A DNA stretch of 64,000 nt from Haematococcus lacustris (taxonomy: Eukaryota > Chlorophyta > Chlorophyceae > Chlamydomonadales > Haematococcaceae): NCBI GenBank assembly GCA_030144725.1, contig JASKMD010000030.1:964525-1028524 (forward strand). The letters run 5' to 3'. Shown here one piece after another: positions 1 to 11,372 of this stretch; position 1 is the first letter of the stretch; every line of letters begins with the position of its first letter. The translations under genes were made by a program, and so were the position numbers. The notes under the pieces were generated by a model. The model was not told the origin of the DNA. It ran no database searches and worked only from the letters and a program-made list of their open reading frames with translations.

Positions 1-860
1 ATAAATCGAGCCAACGGAGACGGAGCCCCTACAGGTGAAAAGTTGAAAAGTTGGGCCGCTGAGCGCGATAGCTGTTCGCTAATCACAGCCCCACTAAGCA
101 GGCCATTCCTGGCACAACGCGACCGGAATACTCAACACCCAGCCCGCCCCGGCACAGGTGCACATCAGGCCGTGCAGCCCGCTAGCCTCGCGCTGGTGAG
201 CTGCACCGCCCTGCGCTGAAAAACTCTTCAAGATTAGTCAGATAGTTATCAGGGGTGCAGCCAATGGCGGGGGTGACCCTGTGCCGTGAAGGTCGTCAAG
301 AAGGGAAACTTCCTCTCCCTGATTTCGCGGCCATGCATGCCCTATTGGCGGAGCAAGCGCAGCAGCAAATGGTGATCTGGATGTGGAGAACAGCTTTCGT
401 CCCGGTCATGAGACCATGTCCGGACCGGTCCGGTCCGGCCATGAGATCTTGTCCGGTCCGGTCCGGTCATGAGTCCTTGTTTAACCTGACTGACGGCCTA
501 AGCGTCATTGGATATGGATCATTGATTGGAGTGGTGGTTGGGAAGAAGCCGGCCATGCACGTCATATTCTACGAAACGCTCAATCTGGCAGGGCAAGCGC
601 AGCAGCGAATGTTGGTCCAGGGTCGAAGGCTTGCAGGTGCGCAGTCATCATGATGGTGATCGCCATTCTATCATCCACGCCGTACTGCCGCCCGCGCTAC
701 ACTCCCTCCGCGCACCCAACTCAACGGCGGCACGCTGGCGTGAGCGAGCAAGGAGACAGGGGCAGCATCTTAGCCAAGGCCCGCCGCAGCCTTGATGTCG
801 CTCATTGTCACGGCAGGGCCGCGTAGCTGCCCGCCGTCCTCCCAAACTCTCCTTGTCCGC
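1..860. other. 3' flank of RPAC1, no gene seen
   Basis: No coding segment that I can support. The stretch holds a short CCGGT-rich tandem (about 401-478) in which a unit containing 'catgag...gtccggtccggtc' occurs twice. Two diverged direct copies of a 'gcaagcgcagcagc' block lie near 353 and 592. Because RPAC1 ends at 861 on the minus strand, this should contain its 3' UTR. I do not see a clear chlorophyte TGTAA polyadenylation signal on the minus strand. Confidence 0.5.
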
Positions 861-3800
861 CTACAAGCGCTGGGCCAGGCGCGAGGCCTTGTCATGTAAA
901 ATGGCGATGGCCTGCTCCAAGAGCACCTCGGGCGGTAGCACCCCGCTGCTCTCGATGGTGAAGATGAAGTAGTCCTTGCGCTTGCGCAGCTGTATGCACT
1001 CCGCGACGCAGGGCGTGTCCAGAAGCACGCGCACCTTCTCCAAGTGCTGCTCGTGTTCACGAGCATTACCCACTTCAATTTTTCCTGACGCGTCCTGGGT
1101 GATCAAGCCCGGGGCGGCGGCCAGCAGCAAAGCCGCGGCCTCAGAGCTTGGCTCCTGCACCGGTACAGACCGGGAAGCAGGCGTCTAAGATTAGTGCATC
1201 AGAAGGGATCTAAGGATGACACTGCAGGGATGAGGTCACGGGGACTAACGACCTACAGAGGCAGTGTGATGTACGAAGGTGCACAGATGCCGGGATGAGG
1301 GCATGGGGGTCAACACCCAAGGTAGAGCCACTGAGAAGGTGAACGCTGTGAGGATGTAGATAAGTCGATATGTGAATGGGTAGCTCAATCTTGTGAGCTG
1401 CCACCAGGGTCAAGCCATATGGATTCAACCAGGCAATCGACACAGTGGGCCATGGAGTCAATCTGTGGCAAGCTGACTGGCATGACCATGGCAGGGGAAG
1501 CAGCGTGCCGCATAGACAACCGCTAACCGACTGAGTGCACAAGGAGTGTGGCAGGCATCCCAGTCTGGTAGCCAGCGTCGTGCCAGCATTGCTGGCTGAC
1601 ACAACATGGCCTTTTGCACGGTGCATGTGCTTTGAGCCGAGTGTGGGCGCTGGGCTGTGCCAGTTGAGAGTCAGGCAGTGAAGGTGGATGGCATTGTAGA
1701 GACAGCGCGGCGCAACAGTCAGCTGAGAGCCTACAGCTGGACAAGAAGACCGGGCTGAGTGCAGGTTTGGGGTATTGGCACAGCTCTCCCCTGCTGGCAC
1801 TAGTGCATGCCGTGGCGCATCCACTGCAACGCATTGCATTGACAGCAAAGCCTCCATGTGCCATGATTTGCCACGGCACGCCACTGCTGTAATGGTGTGT
1901 CCCTGGTTGTGTTGGTTGTGTTGGTTGTGATGGTGGTGGTGGTGATGGTTGTAAGAGGTTGTTGGCTACAGCCAGGTCTGTCCCTCAGCTACCAGGGTTG
2001 CCTTGCCTTGAGCAGCACCAGCTCTGGCAGCAGCTTGTACCAGGCTGTGCAGACGGGCGACCATTTGGCATGCACCTTCCCCATGCCCTTCACACAGTGG
2101 GCTTCCAGCTGAATGGTCTGGGCCAGCAGCAGGGAGCACAGCAGCAGCGCAGGTAAAGATGTGGCATGCGGCAGCCAGGCAATGGAAGGAATGGGATTGT
2201 GTGAGCACATCAACAGTGCAGCAAAGGTATAAGCTGCTGCAGCTGCCTGTTGACCATCTTTCCCCTCAGCCAGGCCATTTCACACACCCTGCTTACATGG
2301 TCTGCCCCAGCCCCTACCGCTGCCCCTGGCCCTGCCCCTACCCCCGGCCCTGCCCTGACCCTGCCTGAACCCTGACCTGGCCAGCGCGCAGCTTGGCCAG
2401 CAGGATGTTGTCATGCACTGGAGATGGCTGCGGCACGGCCCCGCCAGGAGGGAAGCGATGCGCCTGACCCTGGGCGAACCGGCAACCCGTCTCGTCGGGC
2501 ATCTCACTGCCCATGGGCAGCCATTGCAAGCTGCTGGAAAACACTGGAGCGCAGGGCAAGCCAGGGCAGGGCAGGGGGCGGGGGCAAAGGAGCTGGGTCT
2601 GGGAAGCTGGGCAGAAGGTGGGCAGTGGATGGGTGCGTGCACGTCATAGGGCGCCCATGGGCAGCAGGGTGACGTGAAGGTGTAAAGGAGGTGGATGCGC
2701 CCCTGCCAAACACATGCTGTGCACAGCTGGCACAAACCTCCTGCCACCTTATGTGTAGCAGCACAGCCAACCTCCCAACAAATGAATACAACAATGAATG
2801 CAAGCATGAGTATGAGAGTGAGCATGGTGATCACCTTTTCTGCACATGCTTCTTAATCGCATTTGCATGCCGTGTGCTGCCTTCATGCTGTTCGCCCTGC
2901 CCCAGAGCCTGCTGTGGCCCCAGGCACACCTTTTTCGTTCAGCAGCCTGTCACCCTGCTTCTTGCAGGTGATGTCCAGCTTGAACACCAGCATGTTTTTT
3001 TCGCTGGCAGCTTCCTCAGCTGTTTTGTATTCAAACATGGCAGGGTCAACTAGCAGTGGCACCATGCCCAGCCTGTGCGCAAGCACCTCATCCTGCAGCC
3101 CACAGACGCTCATGCACGTATGGCTCCCATGGAAGTGCGTGCATTTATATGTCTTGCAAGAATGCATGTCAGCTGTTTGAGCGGTGGCCTGCTCATGCCA
3201 GCAAGGTCTGCAATTGTGTGCGAGCCCGTCGCTTGCACCTGGATGATTGAAGTATTGTTGGCCACGAAGACATGCTCTATGGCCATAGTTGGCACCTCTG
3301 CTATGAGGATGCGGCGGAGTGCATTGACCACAGCTGGGTCAACCCCTGTTATGTCCACCTCCATCATCTCTGATGTCAGCTTGTTGACCTGCAGGGCGGA
3401 GGGCAGGTGAGCAGCGGGCTAGCAAGTGTGGACCCCCTTGCGCAGTGGCAGAGGGCGGACTGGCTGGCTGGTGCCAACAGGGGCTGCGCTCCATCACTGG
3501 CACAGAAACCGTGTGTGATGCGCACGCTCAGCTGCAGGGCTGATTGACTGCGCCCGCTGACAGGCTGGCAATGCCAGGTCTGGAGGTATGCCTGGTGCAC
3601 AGTGCAACACACCTTGATCCTGAAGCCCTCCTTCCACTGGCCCAGGTCCCAGGCATTGTCCACTCCCATTGGCATGAACACATTGGCTGAGGTGAAGGTG
3701 TTGGTCTGCAATTAGGTGGGTGAGGATCCTAGATGCCATCGGAAAGCTGTGCTGGGTACCCAGCTGCGGAGGCTCCTGCTGACGCTGGTGCTCCTGATGC

Positions 3801-3929
3801 TGGCGAGGTGGTTGAGCTCACATAGCTATTCATCTCAGCGCCGCACACCATGTGCGTCCGCTGCAACTCAATATGCTCCGGTAGGCCCTTGCCTTTCTTT
3901 TTCTTTTTGCTCTCATCCTGCCCTGCCAT
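861..3929 (-). CDS. RPAC1: RPAC1, AC40 subunit of RNA polymerases I and III
   Basis: The product is the alpha-like subunit shared by nuclear RNA polymerases I and III; it pairs with AC19 to start core assembly. Exons read on the minus strand: 3929-3822 (start MAGQDESKKKKKGKG, then LPEHIELQRTH), 3705-3613 (DNAWDLGQWKEGFRIKV), 3388-3239 (VNALRRILIAEVPTMAIE and NNTSIIQ), 3092-2954 (DEVLAHRLGMVPLL, FKLDITC), about 2535-2377 (WLPMG, PVHDNILLAKLRAGQ), 2117-2007 (HCVKGMGKVHAKWSPV, YKLLPE) and 1154-861 (KDYFIFTIESSGVLPPEV, stop TAG). These blocks follow the RPAC1 order, and the total of about 350 aa matches the family. Most joins keep frame. A very small exon between 2954 and 2535 may be missing, since the phase does not close there. 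The intron at 2006-1155 has a GC donor (AAG|gcaagg). The gene appears intact. Confidence 0.92.
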
Positions 3930-4250
3930 CGCGAGATATGCTCCCAACCTCCCGTCCCCAGGCTCATGTCGTCGCCGATGCCGGGTCACAAGCCGCCAGC
4001 AGTTGGGCAGTTAGCCTGACGTTCAAACCATGTCTCAGGGCTTCGGCGAGGGGTTGTGTGTTGGCCAAAAACAAACAATTCGATTGCCCCTTACAGAGGG
4101 ATTGTGTGTGCGATAGAGTGTGCATAGGGTAGGATAGGGCTCTATCGACTCCTAGGGTTAGGGACCTCGGTTAGGGACACACACCGTCACTGACTCCTGT
4201 GGAGAAGTGCAGGGGCTCCACAGGAGGATAGGGATACAGGACGGCCTGGT
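3930..4250. promoter_or_regulatory. RPAC1: upstream region of RPAC1
   Basis: Sequence 5' of the RPAC1 start codon. It must include the 5' UTR and promoter, but no clear TATA box is visible. A short 'tagggttagggacctcggttagggac' stretch near 4152-4176 is slightly repetitive. No coding segment seen. Confidence 0.35.
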
Positions 4251-4254
4251 ACCC

Positions 4255-4385
4255 TCCTTCTCCGGCTGGGGCTGGCTGCAAGGTGGTGTGCAGGCCCAGG
4301 GGCACAGACCAGCGGCGGGGCACAGTGGTGCTTGTGGATGAGCACCGCACCAGCCGTGTCAGCTCAGCGTTGACTTGACTTGACA
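4255..4385 (+). pseudogene. Fanzor fragment, DEH-motif exon
   Basis: A short plus-strand piece matching the last exon of the two Fanzor copies at 51.6 and 55.0 kb. It reads as VVCRPRGTDQ, then VVLVDEHRTSRVSSA, and then runs into unrelated 'cttgacttgac' sequence. It has no start, no RuvC-I and no RuvC-III, so it is a dead fragment. At about 4408-4425 the words 'gtgaatggctagcagcc', which belong a little further downstream in the same exon, abut the inverted 3' end of the next fragment. This points to rearrangement rather than simple truncation. Confidence 0.8.
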
Positions 4386-4423
4386 CGTGACTTGACTTGA
4401 TTGTGAATGGCTAGCAGCCCCAT

Positions 4424-5085
4424 TGTCCCTCACTAGGGCCTCCATTTGAGCCGGATCAGAAGTACCTACTAGCATACACTATCAGCCACTAGCAGCCACT
4501 AACTAGATCCGACTCAAACAGTGTTATTGGGCTGTGTGGAGTAAACCCAGTGCACATGGCACATGAGCCTGCCTACCACCTACATTACTGCCTGACCCGA
4601 GGGCTATGATGTAGAGTTGGCATGACAATGCATGCACTGATTGTAAGCTGATGACAGCTCAAGTGGGGGGGGGCACACTACTGTGCCACAGCAGGCTGTT
4701 GCTGCTGTTGGGCCTTGGGTGGCTTGTCTCGCAGACGCTTGTACCCCAGGCCAGGGTACTCCTTGCCCTTGGCTGGCAGAGCTCCCTGCTCTGGCCAGTA
4801 GCACAGCTCCAGCGGGCGCCACCTGCTCTCCCCAATGCGCTGCATGTTCAATGCTGCATTACAGTCCCTGTCTACCCACCTGCCTGGCTGTGGTGCTGGC
4901 TTTGCCTTGGCAGCCTTGCCCTTGCCCTTGCCCTTGGTGGGCTCAGCTGCCGGCTTGCTGCGCTTGGCTGGAGGGGGAGTGCTGGGCCCTGGCTCTGAGG
5001 CTGCTGGCTGTGTGGCTGCCTGGCCGCTGCGTGGGGCCTGTGGGGGCTTGCGTGGTGCTGTCGTTGCTTGCCTTGGGCGGAACGA
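4424..5085 (-). pseudogene. Fanzor 3' fragment with complete 3' element end
   Basis: Minus-strand remnant. From 5085 down to 4687 it carries the end of the coding region: the SQAAT linker, the RuvC-III block (DRDCNAALNMQRIGESRWRP) and the KGKEYPGLGYKR tail. From 4686 to 4424 it carries the non-coding 3' tail, ending in the reverse complement of GAGGGACAATGGGGCTG at 4424-4440. The tail contains a 13-bp inverted pair (4445-4457 with 4506-4518, one mismatch) matching the perfect pair at 52,495-52,568. There is no RuvC-I domain, so it is not a functional nuclease. It is useful because it independently fixes the 3' boundary of the element. Confidence 0.85.
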
Positions 5086-5359
5086 GACGCTGCAGTGGAA
5101 CCAACAGGAGCGACGGGTTATCTCACAGCGCTTAACTCACGTCTAGGGCTCACGTCACGGCTGGGGACACGAACCTTTATGTTTCTTGTCGCTACCCTTC
5201 CGCTTCTTCTTAGCCATCACGCGATGCGCAGTGCGACGGGCGGGGGCATTTTCTAGCAATTTGGGTTTTCCGTGAAAAATATAGCCCGTGAATTTCCCGT
5301 GAAATAATACGGGTGAATTGCTGGTGAAGTTGAACTAGGGGCAGCGCACTAGGGGCAGC

Positions 5360-6065
5360 GCAGTGAATGGCTAGCAGCCCTGTGAGAGCCGGCTGAGCAA
5401 GCGCAGGGCCACCAGGCCTAAAGACTGGAAGCCCCCAGCGGGGCAGGTGGAACAGCGCTTGCTGCGCCCAGCCTGCAGCCAGCAGCGTGACCAGCCAGTG
5501 AGGGCCATGATGTGGAGCCCGGTAGTGGCCCCCCGCAGGCCCCCACAGGCCCCATGCAGCAGCCAGGCAGCCACACAGCCAGCAGCCCCAGAGCCAGGGC
5601 CCAGCACTCCCCAGCCAGCCAAGCGCAGCAATCAGGCAGCTGAGCCTACCCAGCAGCAAGCGCACCAAGGCTGAGCAAGGCAAGGCTGCCAAGGCAAAGC
5701 CAGCACCACAGCCAGGCAGGTGGGTAGACAGGGACTGTAATGCAGCCCTGAACATGCAGCGCATTGGGGAGAGCAGGTGGCGCCCGCTGGGGCTGTGCCA
5801 TTGGCCAGAGCAGGGGAAGCTGCCAGCCAAGGGCAAGGAGTACCCTGAGCTGGGGTACAAGCGGGTGCGAGACAAGCCACCCAAGGCCCAGCAGCAGCAG
5901 CAGCCTTCTGCTGGGGCACAGTAGTGTGTGGCCCCCTTTGAGCTGTTCTCAGCTTACAATCAGTGCATGTTTGTCATGCCAACTCTATATCATAGCCCTC
6001 TGGGTCAGGCAATAGTGTAGGTGGTAGACGACCATGCCCATGTGTATGCCATGTGTATGCCAAGT
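5360..6065 (+). pseudogene. Fanzor 3' fragment, plus strand
   Basis: Starts inside the last Fanzor exon (VNG*QPCESRLSKR; an in-frame TAG replaces the lysine codon of copy 1), continues through the linker and RuvC-III block (DRDCNAALNMQRIGESRWRP) and ends with a polyQ-rich tail and a stop at about 5923. A conserved 3' tail follows to about 6065. The fragment lies head to head with the minus-strand copy at 4424-5085. The linker is shuffled relative to the intact copies (the AAEPTQQQ and KRTKAEQG blocks are rearranged), another sign of decay. Confidence 0.83.
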
Positions 6066-6230
6066 GCATGTCTTCATTCATCTTCCCTCTTCCTCCACCT
6101 CATTCATCGTCCCTCCTTCCCTATCTTCATTCATCTTCATCCGTGGCTAGCTCCAGGCCATGTGTGATATGGTAGCATCGCGCAGTATTGCGTAACACCG
6201 CGGTGAGCGGCTCGGGGTAGTCTTGTTGGC
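6066..6230. other. intergenic, pyrimidine-rich
   Basis: Contains 'cttcattcatctt' and 'ccctcttcctcc' type repeats between the Fanzor relic and the next gene. No coding segment or clear promoter element seen. Confidence 0.4.
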
Positions 6231-6233
6231 ACC

Positions 6234-6305
6234 ATGCCCAAGAGTATCACCGGTAGCAGCCACTACTCCTCGAGCTACGGCGGAAGCCAATCTAGCAGCC
6301 TCGCA
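6234..6305 (+). CDS. possible first exon of the TmcB-like gene
   Basis: An ATG at about 6234 opens a reading frame that is strongly Ser/Gly/Tyr-rich (MPKSITGSSHYSSSYGG, then SQSSSLAG) before reaching a possible donor near 6307. Serine-rich starts are common in proteins of this type, and the segment looks coding. I could not find a splice that joins it in frame to the first certain exon at 6564-6681, so its place in the gene is an inference. The alternative is that translation starts at the ATG at 6564. Confidence 0.35.
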
Positions 6306-6563
6306 GGGTGGGCGACACTTGCTTGACAGCAACTTGCTTGACATCCAGGGCTTACATGTCCCACTTGCGTCTCCGCCTTGTCGTCGAGCCCACAGGAGGA
6401 GCATCTCGCCCGGACAAGGTTCGAGACAACAAAGCAACCAAGACGTATGACAGCTAGGAGCTCAAAGCCCTCAAAACTCAAAGCCCTGGCCATAGCAGCC
6501 ATAGCAGCCGCAGCTAGGACAAACAGAACCGGTTCCAGCAATTGACTTAAATGCCTACCTGTG

Positions 6564-9500
6564 ATGATTGTATTGGCTGATGGTACCTGTGTGCCTCCCT
6601 TGCTGCTCTGCCTGGAAGTAGAAGATGACTATGAAGGGGACAAGCCCTTTGGGAATGGGGTCATGGGGGTCATGTACACAGGTGCGCAAGCTATTGCTTC
6701 GCCATCAGCATCACTGCAGCTGCATGGCTGTTTGCGGCTTGCACACCACCAGCATCACAGTCGTAGCGAGGTTGGGATGCGTTGCCACCAGCCTACGGAA
6801 ACCGCACCAGCCCTGCCACTGTTGCTGCAGTTTGCAAGGAGAAGGACAAGCCAAGCGTGGTGTTCATGGCCTTCCGCCTCCTAGCCGACTGGCTGCAGCT
6901 GTGGATGCTGGTGGTGAACCCTGCATGGTTCAACATCCCACGGCCAGCCTTGTAAGCATCACATGCTGCCACAGCTGTGATAGATTGGGGCCTAGGTTGG
7001 GGTTGCCACAAAGGCTGCCAGGGTGCCCTGTGAGGTTGCACACAGCTGCTCATGAATTGAGGGCAGTCGGAGGTAAGCAGGCAGGTAGGCCCTGCCCCTC
7101 GTCCGTTGGCTCCTAGCTGAAGTTACTCATATTGCCTGCCTGGCGCATGCCAGCTTGCTGCTGTACTGCAAGCGAGGGCACCCACATAGCCTGCCACCAT
7201 CACTGCCCCAGACTCTCACAGATCCTGGGCATGCGGTATTGCAAATGCAGGTGGTGGCAGATCCTATACTTCATATCCCTTAATGACTTCATCTCTGCAA
7301 GGGTGAGCAAGGGTGCAGCTGGTTGTAGGGTGTCAGGAAGCGCCAAAGCAGATGCAGAGTGGCAGGAGCCCACGTAGACGAAACAGTACTGCTGTTGCCA
7401 GGACCCCAGCCTGCTGCTGCTGCTGCTGCTGCTGCCGCTGCTGCTGCTGCTGCATGGCAGGGCACCACCTTCTACCTGGCCTGCTTCTACCTGCTGGTGT
7501 TTGGCCTGCTCATGTCTGTGGTGGTGTCCCTGTGGGTGGGAGCAAGCTTTCAGAACAACCGCTTTGAGTATGTCTGGTGAGGGAGTATCGCATATACTAG
7601 CATGTGGCGCTGGTCATCCCCACCTCTTGTTCATCCATCTACTAACACCTGCTGATACCTACTAATACCCCAGGAGGCCATGTCACTCACTCTCGCACTC
7701 CCAAAGGGCACTTCCAAAGGGCACCTCCAAGGGACAGTTCCTACAGCAGCTGCACTGGGCCTTAGCATTGCTACAGTATGGTGCCCTTGCCCATCCCACA
7801 GTGCAGGTCAGCTGTCACATACACGCAGCTTGCCCACCTGCCTCTCTGCTGACTATGCAGCACTTGTGCGCTTGCAGGCCAATTGTATTCTTGCGCATCT
7901 TCGGCAAGGTCAGGGCCTTACAGCCCTGCCCGCTGAGCAGCCTGCCTTTTTGTCACCCCCTGCGCAGCTTGTCTTTTGCCTATGGTTTGAGCTGTGTGGC
8001 TGCAGATATTCTATCAAATCCTGGACATCATGAGTGTGTCACTCTTCCTCATTGCTCTTGACTGCCAGTACTTTGCCGTTCCTGCTGAGCAGAGGGGCAT
8101 CAACGCCGAGCTGGGAGTGGGTAAGCTTCAACAAACAAGGCTCCGCATTGCTGTTATGCACCACCCTCCCTCCTCTGACCCTGGCACGACACAGTACCTG
8201 CATGTGTGCCCTGCAGCCTGCTGGGCCATGCCCCACCTCATCCACGCTGGCGTAGCCGTGCTGGCCCTCATCCTGTTCCTGGTCCTGGCCAGCCTGTTCT
8301 GCATGGGGGAGATGGAGCTGTCCTTCACCACCAAGAACCCCCTGGCCATCATGCACACCGGGTGAGGGGGCACCACGCTGCAGCAGCCCAGACCCCTGGC
8401 GCTATTGCCTACAACCTCCTCCACCTCAAGCAAACAAAGAGACCACACAGTTCCTCTATGCTGCTACACACATGCTGCCATTCCTGCCCTCTTCTCAGCA
8501 AGCCTTGTTTGGAAGCAATAGCTCACGAGGTGCCTGGTGAGAGGGTCACGCTGCTGCACTGAGCTGGGCTGCTCCTGCTCGCCCGCAGAGTGGAGATGCG
8601 CACCTTTGGTTTGCGCATGACTATGGCCTTTGTGGCTGTGTTTGTCAACAGCCTGAAGTGGCAGAGCGCTGCACAGCTGGCCCTCACCTCCTACCTGGTG
8701 TGGCTGCTGTGGTTCTGGCAGCCGCAGATGACAGGCTGGGTCAACCACTTCCGAACAGGTGGGTCGACCAATCTCGCACCACACAGCAGCCTGGCCTGGC
8801 GCCCTCCCACCTGCTGACCATGATGACCTTCACAGCCAGGGTGCCACAGCCTTGAGCCCTGGCCCCTGACTGCTCCTCTTAGGCACCTACTTGTCCGTGT
8901 GGTGGACCACGCTGCTGTTCCTGCTCCTGGCCTTTGGCATTGGTGAGTCCAAACCACTGCCGTCTCCAAAGCACTAGGTGAGGCCACGGGGCCTGGATAA
9001 CACAGGGTAGAGCTCAGTGAAGCTGGGTAAGGTGAAGAGCTATGTAAGCCGCACCAGGTAAGGTGCCAGGGCCTGCGTGGCGAGGTGAACAGTAATGTCA
9101 GCCGCCGCAGCAACGGCCCCGTCCTCAGTCCGCAGGGGTCCCCAGCTGCAGGGTAGCCTCACAAGGTCACCATGCAAGGTCCCGAGCTCCTTGCCCTGCC
9201 GAGTCCCTGAGGTCGGGGGTTCGACTCCCAGGTGTGGACCTGAGTGATGACCACGCCACGCTGCGGCACAAGGCCCAGCTGACAACTGTGATGTGGGCAA
9301 CATTCTTTCCGGTGGGCCTGCTGGGGGCGCTGGCTTCCTGGCTGCGCTTGCGCTACTTCCACCGCACAGTGCTGCAGCGCTTCAGGTCAGTGTGGGCGTG
9401 ATGCGAGCTGCACCTCATGCCAATATAGTGCGCTGGGGTTCGAGGAGGTAGGTGTAGACCTGGCCTTAGACGCCTGTGGTGACGCTGTGGTTGCCTTGCT

Positions 9501-9627
9501 GTGCTGCTGATGGCGTGGCCCTGCGCCTGTCATGGTCATGTGCTGCCTGCTGCATGTGTGATGCCTCAGGGGCAAGACGAGCCTTGACAAGCCCTGGGAG
9601 GTGTACGAGGTCACGGACAGTCGGCAG
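6564..9627 (+). CDS. TmcB-like gene: N-terminal multi-pass exons
   Basis: Exons 6564-6681, 6831-6951, 7212-7302, 7461-7576, 7878-7908, 8006-8120, 8217-8361, 8589-8758, 8883-8942, 9232-9385 and 9570-9627. All joins between them keep frame. The product starts with an acidic patch (VEDDYEGDKPFGNGVMG), then KEKDKPSVVFMAFRLL. Hydrophobic stretches follow: ADWLQLWMLVV, FYLACFYLLVFGLLMSVVVS, LDIMSVSLFLIAL, HAGVAVLALILFLVLASLF, TFGLRMTMAFVAVFV, QLALTSYLVWLLWFW, WWTTLLFLLLAFGI and ATFFPVGLLGALASWL. This predicts about eight or more membrane spans. The region ends in GKTSLDKPWEVYEVTDSRQ, leading into the repeat region. Confidence 0.85.
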
Positions 9628-10015
9628 GTGGGACTGCAGGCACACACTGCTGTGTGGCCTGTAGTGCAGCCCGCCTTGGCTCCATTGTAGCTGCATGGCA
9701 CAAGCATGGGGAGGAAAGCATATTCATGTGGTGCTGACACCTGGCAGGGTCACGGCAGCAATCCATGCAATGGGGCAACCATCACTGCAGGCACTTGCAG
9801 CGCAGCAGCCCCACATCAGCTGCTGGTTGTATGTGCTTCCACGCCCACCACCACGCTGCCTGCCACCTGGCCTGCTGGGGCCTGCCTGCTGGGCATGGTG
9901 GCAGGTTGAGATCCTGGCCCGCTGCTGCCGAGTGTGGGTTGACCGCGACACCCTGGACCCCGAGGCTGTGCTGCTGGCAGAGACTGTGCTCAAGGTGGGC
10001 AAGAGGCAGGCAGGT

Positions 10016-10106
<91 letters not shown>

Positions 10107-11329
10107 GCAGGGTGCTCAAAGCCAGTGTGCGAGGGAGAGTAGTGGCCAGCTGGCAATTGTGCTGCCTGGCCTTGCATTCCTGGTGAGGGCAGGCCCTGCT
10201 GCTGGCTGGTGCTTATGACTGCTGGCTGGTGCACCTGCCGCTGCTGAGGTGCTGCTGCTGGTGATCTCGATTTTGCATCTTGCTTCCCTTCCTGCCTAGG
10301 TGGTTCCTGGTGCTTAAGTCATGCTAGCCTGCTGCGGCTGCATGGTGCTGTGTGCAGTGTGGCATTGCCCAGCGGCCCAAGGACCCCTTCATGATCGTCC
10401 TCATCAGCAGCTTCCTCATTGACGTGCAGGTCAGTGTGTCAAGGTCATCTGCACTGAAACTCACCACCTGTAGCAGGGTAGCCGCCATTGGTCATCCGAC
10501 CTCACTAGGTGGCAGCCAGGCATGCTGACGTCCAGGCACCTAGCACAGCCTGATGGGTGACACCTGCTGCCCCTGTCACCCACACCACCTGCCCCTGTGC
10601 GCAGTCCTCCTACCAATCCGGGTACTCCCAGCTGCAGGTGGGTGGTGCGGGTGCTTGTGCGCTCCTCCTTGCTGCCACCTACACCAGAGCATTCACTGCC
10701 TGAGGGTAATTGAGGGGGAATTGAAGTCGACATGAATTAGCATGTAGGCCAAGGCAGGTATCCACACTCGTGCAAGCCTTCACAGCCGCCACTTTCCGAC
10801 ATCATGCCACTTTCTGATCCGTCACAAATCTGGTGAACATACCCAGGATGTGGGGACAAGCTGTGTGGAACCAGCAGTTGTCACAACATCTCAAACCTGG
10901 TTCACAGCATCACAGCTGCTCTGCCTGAGGACCCCTGTGTAGTGGTGGTGGTGTGTGCGCCCCCCTCTCCTGGCCGCTGTTGCTGTTGCTGCAGGTTGCC
11001 AAGCGCCTCGACCTCAACTTCTTGATGCGGTTTGCCATATTCAGCAGGGAGCAGGCAAGAGGAGTGGCTGCCCCACCCTGCTGCACATCCTACTGCATTG
11101 CGCCTTCAGTGCCTGGCCTGCTGGGGTCAGAATTCAAGCACTATTGGCAGCATACGGTCTGCCTATACTGTTGTGCGTGGTGCAGGCTGTGCTTGATGTG
11201 CGCTGCTAACCATGCCCTGCACCATGCCCTGTACCATGTATACCACCTTGTTCTTCCTGGTTCTGCAGCTGCTGTCACCACTGCCCAACACCTTGTTGTC
11301 CCTGCTCTACCTTTGCTGTTGCTGCCCCA

Positions 11330-11372
<43 letters not shown>

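Noticed and set aside
1210..1884. 224-codon minus-strand frame
   Set aside because: It lies entirely in the last intron of RPAC1, with no conserved motif.
9205..9232. tRNA B-box-like word (GGGTTCGACTCCC)
   Set aside because: No matching acceptor stem, D-arm or anticodon arm around it; it lies just before a splice acceptor of the TmcB-like gene.
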